A stretch of 7,844 nt of DNA from JAGBWK01 sp964462445 (GTDB lineage: Bacteria; Bacteroidota; Bacteroidia; Bacteroidales; Muribaculaceae): the NCBI GenBank assembly GCA_964462445.1, contig CAYWXG010000069.1, positions 1 to 7,844 of the forward strand, read 5' to 3'. Numbering within the stretch: the stretch's first letter is position 1; every line of letters starts with the position of its first letter. The position numbers and the translations under genes were made by a program. Shown in pieces: positions 1 to 6,296 of this stretch. A model generated the notes under the pieces. It was not told where the DNA came from. It was given only the letters and a program-made list of their open reading frames with translations, and made no database searches.

Positions 1-630
1 TTTTTCCAATCGGTTGGGGGTGTAGCGGAGTTGGGGTAGTGACCAATTGTAGCGGAGTGCGCCGATGCGGAGTGTGATTACGATGCCGGCGCAAAGTGAT
101 TGGGAGGTAACGTCGCTCCAGCCGAGCATATTGCTGCCCCAGTAGGCAAGTCCACCGGCAAGGCAGGCTGTGGCGTAGATGTCTTTGCGGAAGAAGAGGG
201 GTTCTTCGTTGATGAGGATGTCGCGCAGCACGCCTCCAAAAGCCCCCGTTATCATGCCCATTATCATTGCTACCCACATAGGATAGTCTACGGCAAGAGA
301 TTTTTGTATTCCTATTACAACGAATAGCGCTAATCCGATTGTGTCGAAAATAAATAGCATTCGGTTCATGCTTATTAATATCCGGCGAAATGCTATTACT
401 GTTCCTAATGCGAGTCCGGTGATGCCGAGATATACCCATGTCTGCATCCAAAACACCGGAATGTCGAGCAATAGGTCGCGCAAGGTGCCGCCTCCGATTG
501 CGGTTACTAATCCTATGGTATATGCTCCGAAGAGGTCGAAGTTTTTGTATGCGGCAAGACGTATGCCACTTATGGCGCAGGCGAAGGTGCCGATTGCTTC
601 TATGATGAACAAGAATGTTGTGGAATCCAT
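1..630 (-). CDS. TRIC-family cation channel protein (UPF0126), C-terminus cut by window edge
   Basis: This inner-membrane protein is probably a trimeric intracellular cation (K+)-type channel. The frame is open from the ATG at 630 to base 1, giving 210 residues with no stop, so the C-terminus lies outside the window. The family's two-fold internal repeat is visible: GGGTLRDLLL at residues 47-55 and FGGVLRDIL at 131-139, each a glycine-rich turn followed by an Arg-Asp pair and flanked by hydrophobic helices. About seven membrane segments can be drawn. The C-terminal part reads RYNWSLPQLRY at 191-201, as in family members of about 205-215 residues, so few residues should be missing. No earlier in-frame start exists, because upstream codons run back to the nth stop. 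It is the last visible gene of the pheS-crcB-nth operon, 27 bases after nth. The family call is firm; the transported ion is inferred from the family. Confidence 0.88.
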   Translation of the reverse strand, partial: MDSTTFLFIIEAIGTFACAISGIRLAAYKNFDLFGAYTIGLVTAIGGGTLRDLLLDIPVFWMQTWVYLGITGLALGTVIAFRRILISMNRMLFIFDTIGLALFVVIGIQKSLAVDYPMWVAMIMGMITGAFGGVLRDILINEEPLFFRKDIYATACLAGGLAYWGSNMLGWSDVTSQSLCAGIVITLRIGALRYNWSLPQLRYTPNRLEK

Positions 631-657
631 GGTAGTGGTAGTGGTTGTGTTGGAGGG

Positions 658-1299
658 TTAACGTGAGCCTTTGTTGTAATATCGGCAGAGGTCGGTAATG
701 GGGCAGTTAAGGCAGTCGGGCTTACGTGCTTTACACACGTATCGTCCGTGCAATATCAGCCAGTGGTGGGCTCGCGGTATATCTTTATCCGGGATATATT
801 CTACGAGGGTACGTTCGGTTTGCAGCGGATTTCGGGAGTCGGTGGTCAGCCCTATACGTTCGCTGACACGAAACACATGGGTGTCGACAGCCATTGCCGC
901 ACGATTGAAAACAACGGCGAGCATTACGTTGGCTGTTTTGCGCCCTACGCCCGGCAGTTCCATTAGTGAGTCAATATCCGATGGCATCTCTCCTCCGAAG
1001 CGTTCTACGAGAGTTCGTGCCGCTCCTACGAGCGATTTCGCTTTATTGTTGGGGTAGGATATTGATTTTATGTAGGGGAAAATTTCGTCGGGGGTGGCTA
1101 CAGCCATTGATTCTGCAGTGGGGTAGGCTTCGAAAAGTGCGGGAGTGACGATGTTGACGCGCTTGTCGGTGCATTGCGCCGAGAGAATCACAGCTACGAG
1201 CAGATGAAATGGTGTGTCGTAGTGAAGCTCCGTTTCAGGCGAAGGCATCGAAGCGGCGAAACGCTCCATGACGGCGGCATATCTTTCTTGTAGTGTCAT
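658..1299 (-). CDS. nth: Endonuclease III (DNA glycosylase / AP lyase)
   Basis: This enzyme removes oxidised pyrimidines from DNA and nicks the resulting abasic site, starting base excision repair. The product is 213 residues, against 211 in E. coli Nth. The helix-hairpin-helix is LPGVGRKTANV at 115-125 with catalytic Lys121, followed by VDTHVFRVSERIGL at 138-151 with catalytic Asp139. The [4Fe-4S] ligands form C-X6-C-X2-C-X5-C at Cys189, 196, 199 and 205. All landmarks sit one or two residues from their E. coli positions, so the protein looks complete and active. A longer reading from 1338 exists, but I chose the ATG at 1299 because it overlaps the crcB stop as ATGA, the usual sign of translational coupling, and gives the family length. 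It follows crcB in the pheS operon. Confidence 0.96.
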   Translation of the reverse strand: MTLQERYAAVMERFAASMPSPETELHYDTPFHLLVAVILSAQCTDKRVNIVTPALFEAYPTAESMAVATPDEIFPYIKSISYPNNKAKSLVGAARTLVERFGGEMPSDIDSLMELPGVGRKTANVMLAVVFNRAAMAVDTHVFRVSERIGLTTDSRNPLQTERTLVEYIPDKDIPRAHHWLILHGRYVCKARKPDCLNCPITDLCRYYNKGSR

Positions 1300-1676
1300 T
1301 TTAGCAGTTTTTCGGTGGCGTTGTAGGCTAAAGCACACAATAAAAATCCTCCAATTATTGTCACTGCCACATAGAGACAGGCTTCGAGCGAGCGCCCGTT
1401 TCTGATGAGGTCAAAGCTATCCCATGCAAATGTGGAGTAGGTGGTAAATCCTCCGAGGATTCCGACGATAATTCCTTGATTAAGCCATGTGGATGGACCA
1501 TATTTGTCGACTAATGCCCACGCGATTCCAATCAGTGCGCAGCCTGCAAGATTTATGGCAACAACAATCCATTGGCGATGGGAAGCATTGGCGAAGCAAT
1601 ATTGCAGAAAGAACCGGCACACGGCGCCTATGGCACCTCCGGCTCCCACTGTCAGTATTTGTCCCATGCCGGGCAT
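1296..1676 (-). CDS. crcB: Fluoride-specific ion channel CrcB (Fluc)
   Basis: CrcB is a small membrane protein that works as an antiparallel dimer and lets fluoride leak out of the cytoplasm, relieving toxicity to enzymes such as enolase. The product is 126 residues with four hydrophobic segments (about 5-26, 36-56, 66-90 and 99-120). Family marks are Arg21 after a glycine-rich start, the pore Asn42 in INLAG, and GGFTTYSTF at 75-83. In this 'Phe box' the second phenylalanine (Phe83) is present, while the first position is Tyr80. A second in-frame ATG three codons downstream (1667) is equally plausible as the start; neither has a clear ribosome binding site. The gene lies 21 bases after pheS and overlaps nth by four bases. 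No fluoride riboswitch precedes it, so expression probably follows pheS. Only one crcB copy is visible here, as suits the homodimeric type. Confidence 0.93.
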   Translation of the reverse strand: MPGMGQILTVGAGGAIGAVCRFFLQYCFANASHRQWIVVAINLAGCALIGIAWALVDKYGPSTWLNQGIIVGILGGFTTYSTFAWDSFDLIRNGRSLEACLYVAVTIIGGFLLCALAYNATEKLLK

Positions 1677-1697
1677 AGCTCAAATGTTTAGCGAGTG

Positions 1698-2714
1698 TTA
1701 GGCATCGATAAATTCGTCGAGGAAGCGAACATCGTTTTCCGAGAACATACGCAAGTCTTTGACACGGTATTTTAAGTTGGTGATACGTTCGATACCCATA
1801 CCGAGCGCAAAACCGGTGTATTCTTTAGAATCGATACCGCAAGCATCGAGTACATTGGGGTCTACCATACCGCATCCGAGAATTTCCACCCATCCGGTGC
1901 CTTTGCAGAATGCACATCCTTTACCACCGCAAAGGTCGCAAGAGATGTCCATTTCGGCTGATGGCTCGGTAAATGGGAAGTAGCTCGGGCGAAGACGTAT
2001 TTTTGTGTCGGGTCCAAACATCTCGCGAGCGAAGTAAAGGAGAGTTTGGCGCAAATCGGCAAACGATACGTTCTTATCAACGTAGAGAGCTTCAACTTGG
2101 TGGAAGAAGCAGTGGGCGCGTGCAGAAATAGCTTCGTTGCGATAAACGCGGCCGGGGCAAATAATGCGAATAGGCGGCTGCGAATTTTCCATCACGCGAG
2201 TTTGTACTGATGAAGTGTGGGTGCGAAGAAGCACTTCGGGGTTGCTCTGAATGAAGAACGTGTCCTGCATATCGCGAGCGGGGTGGTCGGCAGCAAAGTT
2301 GAGCGATTCAAACACGTGCCAATCATCTTCAATTTCCGGACCTTCAGCGATAGTGAACCCGAGGCGACGGAATATAGCGATGATTTCTTCGCGCACCAAT
2401 GATAGCGGATGGCGAGTGCCGAGGCGCATGGGGGCGGGAGTACGTGTGATATCGAGCCCTTCAAGTCCTGTGTCGGTTGAAGCGAGAGCGTCGCGCAAAG
2501 CGTTGATGCGCTCTGTGGCAAAATTTTTCAACTCGTTGAGCGCTTGACCTATTTCCTTTTTTTGGTCGGCAGGAACGGTGCGAAAGTCGTTGAAAAGTAG
2601 GGAAATTTCACCTTTCTTACTTAGATATTTTACGCGCAATGCTTCTACCTCTGCCTCGTTGGAGGCGGTAAGTCCCTCAATTTGAGCCTTAAGTGCAGTT
2701 ATCTTGTTTATCAT
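1698..2714 (-). CDS. pheS: Phenylalanine--tRNA ligase alpha subunit
   Basis: PheS is the catalytic subunit of the alpha2-beta2 synthetase that charges tRNA-Phe. The product is 338 residues (E. coli 327). Residues 1-80 form the helical, probably coiled-coil, tRNA-contacting arm. The class II core follows: RTHTSSVQTR at 164-173, motif 2 with GRVYRNEAISARAHCFFHQVE across 188-208, the phenylalanine-pocket segment FTEPSAEMDISC at 248-259, and motif 3 GMGIERI at 305-311. Four cysteines (259, 262, 267, 270) in a CXXC-like cluster follow the FTEPSAE segment, as in many non-enterobacterial PheS. The beta subunit gene pheT is not in the window, so the subunits are encoded separately, unlike the E. coli pheST operon. 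It is the first gene of the minus-strand operon, with a Bacteroidota -7 element about 75 bases upstream and no Shine-Dalgarno sequence. Confidence 0.97.
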   Translation of the reverse strand: MINKITALKAQIEGLTASNEAEVEALRVKYLSKKGEISLLFNDFRTVPADQKKEIGQALNELKNFATERINALRDALASTDTGLEGLDITRTPAPMRLGTRHPLSLVREEIIAIFRRLGFTIAEGPEIEDDWHVFESLNFAADHPARDMQDTFFIQSNPEVLLRTHTSSVQTRVMENSQPPIRIICPGRVYRNEAISARAHCFFHQVEALYVDKNVSFADLRQTLLYFAREMFGPDTKIRLRPSYFPFTEPSAEMDISCDLCGGKGCAFCKGTGWVEILGCGMVDPNVLDACGIDSKEYTGFALGMGIERITNLKYRVKDLRMFSENDVRFLDEFIDA

Positions 2715-2747
2715 CAGTGTGTTATTTATTCTTTTTTTGAGAAATTA

Positions 2748-2783
2748 TTAAAGGGGTGAGTATTGATATTTCATCTCCTTTAA
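2748..2783 (-). promoter_or_regulatory. Imperfect inverted repeat in the pheS leader
   Basis: Arms at 2748-2759 and 2771-2783 can pair around an 11-base loop. In the pheS-strand RNA the outer seven pairs (UUAAAGG with CCUUUAA) are perfect; after an A-C mismatch and a bulged A, a G-C pair and three more pairs follow. With the predicted transcription start near 2784, the hairpin would lie at the very 5' end of the mRNA. The sequence after it on this strand is A-rich, not a T-run, so it is not a minus-strand terminator. A stabilising or regulatory role is only inference. Confidence 0.3.
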
Positions 2784-2789
2784 GATGTG

Positions 2790-2797
2790 CAAAGTTA
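2790..2797 (-). promoter_or_regulatory. Bacteroidota -7 promoter element for the pheS operon
   Basis: On the minus strand this reads TAACTTTG, a full match to the TAnnTTTG consensus of the primary sigma factor of Bacteroidota. A start site near 2784 would leave a leader of about 70 bases before pheS. No good TTG-type -33 element stands about 19 bases upstream, which is tolerated in this phylum. Confidence 0.6.
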
Positions 2798-2818
2798 CGA
2801 AATTTCCATATTATTTAC

Positions 2819-2826
2819 TATCTTTG
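2819..2826 (+). promoter_or_regulatory. Bacteroidota -7 promoter element for the DUF3078 gene cluster
   Basis: TATCTTTG matches TAnnTTTG and lies 42 bases before the ATG at 2869, predicting a start site near 2832-2834 and a short leader. It is divergent from the pheS -7 element, with 21 bases between them, so the two promoters share upstream DNA. The -33 region is not consensus. Confidence 0.6.
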
Positions 2827-2867
2827 TAAACAAAATTAGCGTTAATCCCTGATTCGTAAACAATTTT
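2823..2867 (+). repeat. Direct repeat pair with GTAAACAA core at the promoter and before the start codon
   Basis: TTTGTAAACAAAATT (2823-2837) and TTCGTAAACAATTTT (2853-2867) match at 12 of 15 positions, with an identical eight-base core, and repeat every 30 bases. The first copy overlaps the -7 element and contains a short inverted repeat, TTTGT-AA-ACAAA. The second copy ends one base before the ATG at 2869. It may be an operator pair or chance in AT-rich DNA. Confidence 0.35.
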
Positions 2868-2868
2868 T

Positions 2869-4305
2869 ATGGTAAATGCTATGCTTACACGATTATATTT
2901 TTTACTTATCGCATTTATATTAGTAGGGTTGACTGCAAATGCTCAATCTCAAAAGACATATCGTTTTATCAATGGTCAGTGGGTTGAGGAGGTAGTTGAT
3001 GCAACAATTTCATCCGATTCCATTGCTGTTGACGAAGATGATGAATGGGTCGATTATTTCAACATGCCCGACGGATTGCAGTCTGATAGCATACTGGCGA
3101 ATAAGTTGGGAATCGACACTACAATCAATGTCAGCAATTTGATGTTGCCTCTGACGGCGTATGTCCCAATGGTATATGATGAATACGATATCAAGTTGTA
3201 TGGCGACACCCTCAAAAACGGCAAGATTGAGGCTAAAGCAGCACCGAGTTATAACCCATTGGATTGGGTAAACGACCGAATTGAAGCAATGACGCGCTAC
3301 AAGCAGTATCGCCAGCGTTACATGATTGACAATGTTGCAACCATCAAATATAACATTAACACATTGCCTGAAGCACCAAAGCGTTTTCGCGCCTTTGTCG
3401 ACCCCTCAACAGCACATATCACAGTCGAAGAGATTGTTGTCGACCAATCGGAAGTGAAAAATACTGTTGATGCAGTTGAAGTGGATAAACGTCATTGGTT
3501 GCATAAATTCGACGGGTTGATACAATTTTCTCAAGCCTACAACTCTCCAAACTGGTATCAAGGTGGCAACAATAATCTTAATACCATAATTCAAGGGGTT
3601 TATAATATCAGGCTTAATCAAAGATTCCATCCCAAATTGTTGTTTGAAAATACGATTCAATACAAATTAGGTCTTAATAGCGCTCCCGACGACTCACTTC
3701 GCAATTATAGCATTTCTGAGGATATTTTCCAGATTAATTCTAAATTCGGTATTAAGGCTGCAAATCGTTGGTACTACTCAATGACATTGCAATTTAAAAC
3801 GCAGTTGCTCAACAACTATTATAAAAATACTAACGACCTCTCAGCCTCATTCTTATCACCCGGAGAGCTCAACGTCGGTGTCGGTTTAACCTACGACTAC
3901 TCAACACCTTCCGGCAAATTCAAAGCTAATGCTTCGTTGGCTCCATTGTCCTACAACTTGAAGATATGTACCAATGAAAGAATTGACGAAACGCGATTCG
4001 GCATCAAGGAGGGTCGCACTACCGAAAATCAATTTGGTAGTAACATCGACTGTCGATTGGAATGGAAAATCGCTCATAACATTAACTTTACTTCGCGTCT
4101 GACCGCCTTCACCAACTATAAATACGTGCAAGGCGACTTGGAAGGTACATTGTCCTTCTCAATAAACCGATTCTTGTCAACTCAGATTTATGCCCACTTG
4201 CGCTACGATTCTACAACGGGACGTCGCGACGATACCAAATGGCATAAATGGCAATTGCGTGAGGTGCTGAGTTTCGGATTTGCATACACTTTCGGTCGTC
4301 TATAA
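2869..4305 (+). CDS. DUF3078-like outer-membrane beta-barrel protein
   Basis: This is a predicted outer-membrane protein of unknown function, 478 residues long. A signal peptide occupies about residues 1-26 (hydrophobic stretch LYFLLIAFILVGL, then ANAQS). An acidic linker with DEDDEW follows at about 56-60. From about residue 208 the sequence becomes a regular succession of short amphipathic strands rich in Tyr, Phe and Asn, as in a beta barrel. The segment SPNWYQGGNNNLN at 226-238 (Trp229, Gly-Gly) and RWYYSMTLQFKTQ at 300-312 are the features I associate with DUF3078 proteins of Bacteroidota. The C-terminal strand EVLSFGFAYTF at 465-475 is typical of outer-membrane barrels, though the last residue is Leu rather than aromatic. 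A second ATG at 2881 gives an equally good signal peptide and could be the true start. It is the first gene of the plus-strand cluster, 15 bases before the next. The family call rests on remembered motif patterns. Confidence 0.8.
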   Translation: MVNAMLTRLYFLLIAFILVGLTANAQSQKTYRFINGQWVEEVVDATISSDSIAVDEDDEWVDYFNMPDGLQSDSILANKLGIDTTINVSNLMLPLTAYVPMVYDEYDIKLYGDTLKNGKIEAKAAPSYNPLDWVNDRIEAMTRYKQYRQRYMIDNVATIKYNINTLPEAPKRFRAFVDPSTAHITVEEIVVDQSEVKNTVDAVEVDKRHWLHKFDGLIQFSQAYNSPNWYQGGNNNLNTIIQGVYNIRLNQRFHPKLLFENTIQYKLGLNSAPDDSLRNYSISEDIFQINSKFGIKAANRWYYSMTLQFKTQLLNNYYKNTNDLSASFLSPGELNVGVGLTYDYSTPSGKFKANASLAPLSYNLKICTNERIDETRFGIKEGRTTENQFGSNIDCRLEWKIAHNINFTSRLTAFTNYKYVQGDLEGTLSFSINRFLSTQIYAHLRYDSTTGRRDDTKWHKWQLREVLSFGFAYTFGRL

Positions 4306-4320
4306 TCCAATCCTATCGGC

Positions 4321-4914
4321 ATGTGCAGATATCTTAAACTTTTCATAGTTTTATTGTTTGGTGTCATGGCCGCCAAGTCGTTGCATGCCGAGCCTGATGA
4401 ACTTCAGCGCTATTTGGCATCGATAGCGCAAGAAAGAGATTCTATCAACGTCACAAATGCCGATGCTTATTTCTCCGGCTCTCGATTAGCTCCAATTGAG
4501 GGGGTGTGGCGAATTTCGGGAAGTGAAGGCATATTTGCTATTATTGCCGACCCTGCAACTATATTTTACAAATTGATTGTTGTTGACAGCCCCGACCAAA
4601 ACGTTATTCCGGGAACGGTAATGGGAGCTTGTACTGAAGCCGGGCGACTAAATCATTTTGATGCACGAATATTTACAAAAGGCACCATTGAGAAGATGTC
4701 CTCTCCTAAGCGTTTCACAATCTCGTTATCTGAAGAAGGAAGATTGATTATTGTACCGGTAATCGACAAATTGAAGTTCAATCTCTGGCGACTTTTGCCC
4801 TATATGTTTCGTAATAGTGTGAGGCACGTTAATAATCGCCCCGACAATCTTGATGGCGCAATTAAAATTTTCCCTACTGATTTATCAACCCCTTCGGCTC
4901 CAAGATATTTATGA
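4321..4914 (+). CDS. Secreted protein of unknown function (197 aa)
   Basis: I do not recognise a named family. A signal peptide is clear: CRYLK, then the hydrophobic LFIVLLFGVMAA and a likely cleavage after SLHA at residue 23. Residues 59-120 contain alternating hydrophobic strands: IEGVWRISGS, IFAIIADPATIFYKLIVVD, then SPDQNVIPGTVMGACTE and DARIFTK. This suggests a small beta domain. A second beta-rich part follows at 131-160, and the protein ends in a basic, proline-containing tail (SAPRYL). The layout resembles uncharacterised periplasmic proteins I associate with Bacteroidales; this is an impression, not a search result. No lipobox cysteine is present after the signal, so it is probably soluble in the periplasm. 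It starts 15 bases after the DUF3078-like gene and overlaps the next gene by an ATGA, so the three are likely made together. Confidence 0.75.
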   Translation: MCRYLKLFIVLLFGVMAAKSLHAEPDELQRYLASIAQERDSINVTNADAYFSGSRLAPIEGVWRISGSEGIFAIIADPATIFYKLIVVDSPDQNVIPGTVMGACTEAGRLNHFDARIFTKGTIEKMSSPKRFTISLSEEGRLIIVPVIDKLKFNLWRLLPYMFRNSVRHVNNRPDNLDGAIKIFPTDLSTPSAPRYL

Positions 4915-5390
4915 GAATATTGACCGTCATAGCATTGATAGCGTGCGTAGCAATAGCTACACTTGATGTGCAGGCTCGAAAGCAGCGCACAACCCGTAGC
5001 AACATCAATGGGCGCTCAGCGACAGTGGGGACGAGCGTCGAAGCAGTGGATTCATTTATGATTCCCGATAGTACCGAAGTGCTACTTTATGGCTACGACA
5101 AGCCGTTGCGCAGTCACCGTGAAACGGTTTTTGTTACCAACAATACCCGACACGGAATTAAAGCTGTAGCCATAACCGCGCAATATTTTGATAGTAAAGG
5201 ACGTCAATTTCATCAAGCACACCGACGTATTGTAGTTGAAGTCCCTGCCGGAGAAACGCGTAAGGTTGATTTCCCGTCGTGGGACAAACAGCAATCGTTC
5301 TACTATGTAGGGTCGAAGCGTCCGCGCACGTCGGCAACCCCATATGACGTTGCTCTGTCGGTCGATACAATTTTTGTCAATACTAAATAA
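4911..5390 (+). CDS. Secreted Bacteroidales protein of unknown function (159 aa)
   Basis: The function is unknown. A signal peptide covers about residues 1-22 (ILTVIALIACVAIATL, then DVQA). The mature part begins with a basic, Ser/Thr-rich stretch to about 45. A single beta-sandwich-like domain follows at about 55-155: EVLLYGYDKPLRSHRETVFV, VTNNTRHGIKAVAITAQYFD, an IVVEVPAGETRKVDFPSWD segment and QQSFYYV. The pattern of 'tissue N/T turn, then paired strands, then PAGET' recalls FxLYD or CARDB-type extracellular adhesion-like domains, which often bind partner proteins; this resemblance is inference. Its ATG shares four bases with the stop of the preceding gene (ATGA), which fixes the start and implies coupled translation. 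The FNT transporter gene begins 32 bases after it. Confidence 0.75.
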   Translation: MRILTVIALIACVAIATLDVQARKQRTTRSNINGRSATVGTSVEAVDSFMIPDSTEVLLYGYDKPLRSHRETVFVTNNTRHGIKAVAITAQYFDSKGRQFHQAHRRIVVEVPAGETRKVDFPSWDKQQSFYYVGSKRPRTSATPYDVALSVDTIFVNTK

Positions 5391-5422
5391 CAGAATAATA
5401 TCCAATTAAAATATATCAAAGC

Positions 5423-6223
5423 ATGCAGATAAAGACTCCCATTGAGATTACAGATGCCGCAGTCGCAGTAGGAAATGCCAAAGTTGCACGCACTATGCAC
5501 CAACCGGTGTCGATACTTGTTTCGGCAATGCTTGCCGGGGCTTTTATTGCTATTGGAGGTACATTGTCGTTGATTGTTGGCTTTGGTTTTCCTGAAATCA
5601 CAGCCGGAAATCCCTCATTGCAACGTCTATTGAGCGGTATGATGTTCCCGATAGGGCTTATCCTTGTCGTAGTGCTGGGAACGGAACTTTTTACCGGGAA
5701 TAATGCAATGTTGATGCCCGGCTATATGAAGCGAGATTTCCCACTTTCGGCTGTTGTGAGGAATTGGTCGATAGTCTATATAGGGAATATGATAGGCGCT
5801 GTTGCGTTCACTTGGCTCTTTGTGCATTTCGTAGGACTTACAGCCGGAGAGCCATATCATAGTGCTGCTGTAAATATAGGAGTAGCTAAAACATCTATGA
5901 CGTGGCCTGTAGTGCTTGTAAAAGGGATAGGAGCCAATTGGTTTGTATGTTTAGGCGTGTGGCTTGCCCTTTCAGGCCATTCCTTCGTCGAGAAGGCTCT
6001 TGGTTGTTGGTTGCCGGTTATGGCTTTCGTTGCACTTGGCTATGAGCACTCCATTGCCAATATGTTCTATTTGCCACTTGCAATGATGGAAGGAGCACCG
6101 ATAAGCATAGACACCTGTCTGACAAATAATATTTTACCGGCAACAATAGGTAATATAATTGGAGGCGCAATATTTGTAGGTTGTTTGCACACCTACCTTC
6201 ATCATCGTCGCAAAGCCTCTTGA
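5423..6223 (+). CDS. Formate/nitrite transporter (FNT family, FocA-like)
   Basis: This is an inner-membrane pentameric channel for small monovalent anions such as formate or nitrite. The product is 266 residues with six hydrophobic segments. Family motifs are AGAFIAIGGT at 38-47, GTELFTGNNAML at 86-97 with Thr91 in the omega-loop region, KGIGANWFVCLGVWLA at 167-182 with Asn172, and GYEHSIANMFY at 206-216 with the Glu208-His209 pair. Lys156 is also present. Thr91, Lys156, Asn172, Glu208 and His209 fall at the same numbers as in E. coli FocA, so the pore appears intact. No pflA, pflB, nitrite reductase or hydrogenase gene is adjacent, so the substrate cannot be fixed from context. No own promoter was seen in the 32-base gap, so it is probably transcribed with the secreted-protein genes upstream. 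The start ATG gives the family's usual short N-terminus. Confidence 0.93.
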   Translation: MQIKTPIEITDAAVAVGNAKVARTMHQPVSILVSAMLAGAFIAIGGTLSLIVGFGFPEITAGNPSLQRLLSGMMFPIGLILVVVLGTELFTGNNAMLMPGYMKRDFPLSAVVRNWSIVYIGNMIGAVAFTWLFVHFVGLTAGEPYHSAAVNIGVAKTSMTWPVVLVKGIGANWFVCLGVWLALSGHSFVEKALGCWLPVMAFVALGYEHSIANMFYLPLAMMEGAPISIDTCLTNNILPATIGNIIGGAIFVGCLHTYLHHRRKAS

Positions 6224-6253
6224 TTAACGACCTTAAAATTTTTTTCAATCAAA

Positions 6254-6284
6254 TTTGTAACAATCCGTTTAGATGTGCGTCTTC
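6254..6284 (+). promoter_or_regulatory. Candidate ECF-sigma promoter upstream of the sigma gene
   Basis: TTTGTAACAA (6254-6263) contains the AAC core (6259-6261) of ECF -35 elements, and a CGTC -10 core lies at 6278-6281 after 16 bases, the usual ECF spacing. Transcription would begin at about 6288-6290, placing the ATG at 6297 only a few bases into the message. Many ECF sigma factors activate their own operon, so this would fit autoregulation. The 64-base gap 6224-6287 contains no full TAnnTTTG element; CAAATTTG at 6250-6257 is one mismatch away. Confidence 0.45.
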
Positions 6285-6296
6285 TGAGTGAAAGCA

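Noticed and set aside
631..657. Short CCACTA-type repeat before the TRIC gene
   Set aside because: Three imperfect units in a 27-base gap; too short to assign a role, and there is no alternative start codon in it.
698..1057. Open frame of about 119 codons on the plus strand
   Set aside because: It is antisense to nth, whose catalytic and iron-sulfur motifs are complete; its composition is that of a shadow frame.
1677..1697. Fluoride riboswitch before crcB
   Set aside because: Only 21 bases separate crcB from pheS, too short for the aptamer, and no such fold is visible there.
1862..2547. Several open frames on both strands overlapping pheS
   Set aside because: All lie inside the conserved pheS frame and show no recognisable domain or start signal.
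2748..2774. PheM-type attenuator leader peptide for pheS
   Set aside because: The eight-codon frame has no phenylalanine codons, its purine-rich box directly touches the ATG, and no T-run follows the hairpin on the pheS strand.
6224..6253. Terminator after the FNT gene
   Set aside because: A T-run is present (6238-6245), but I could find no convincing GC stem before it.
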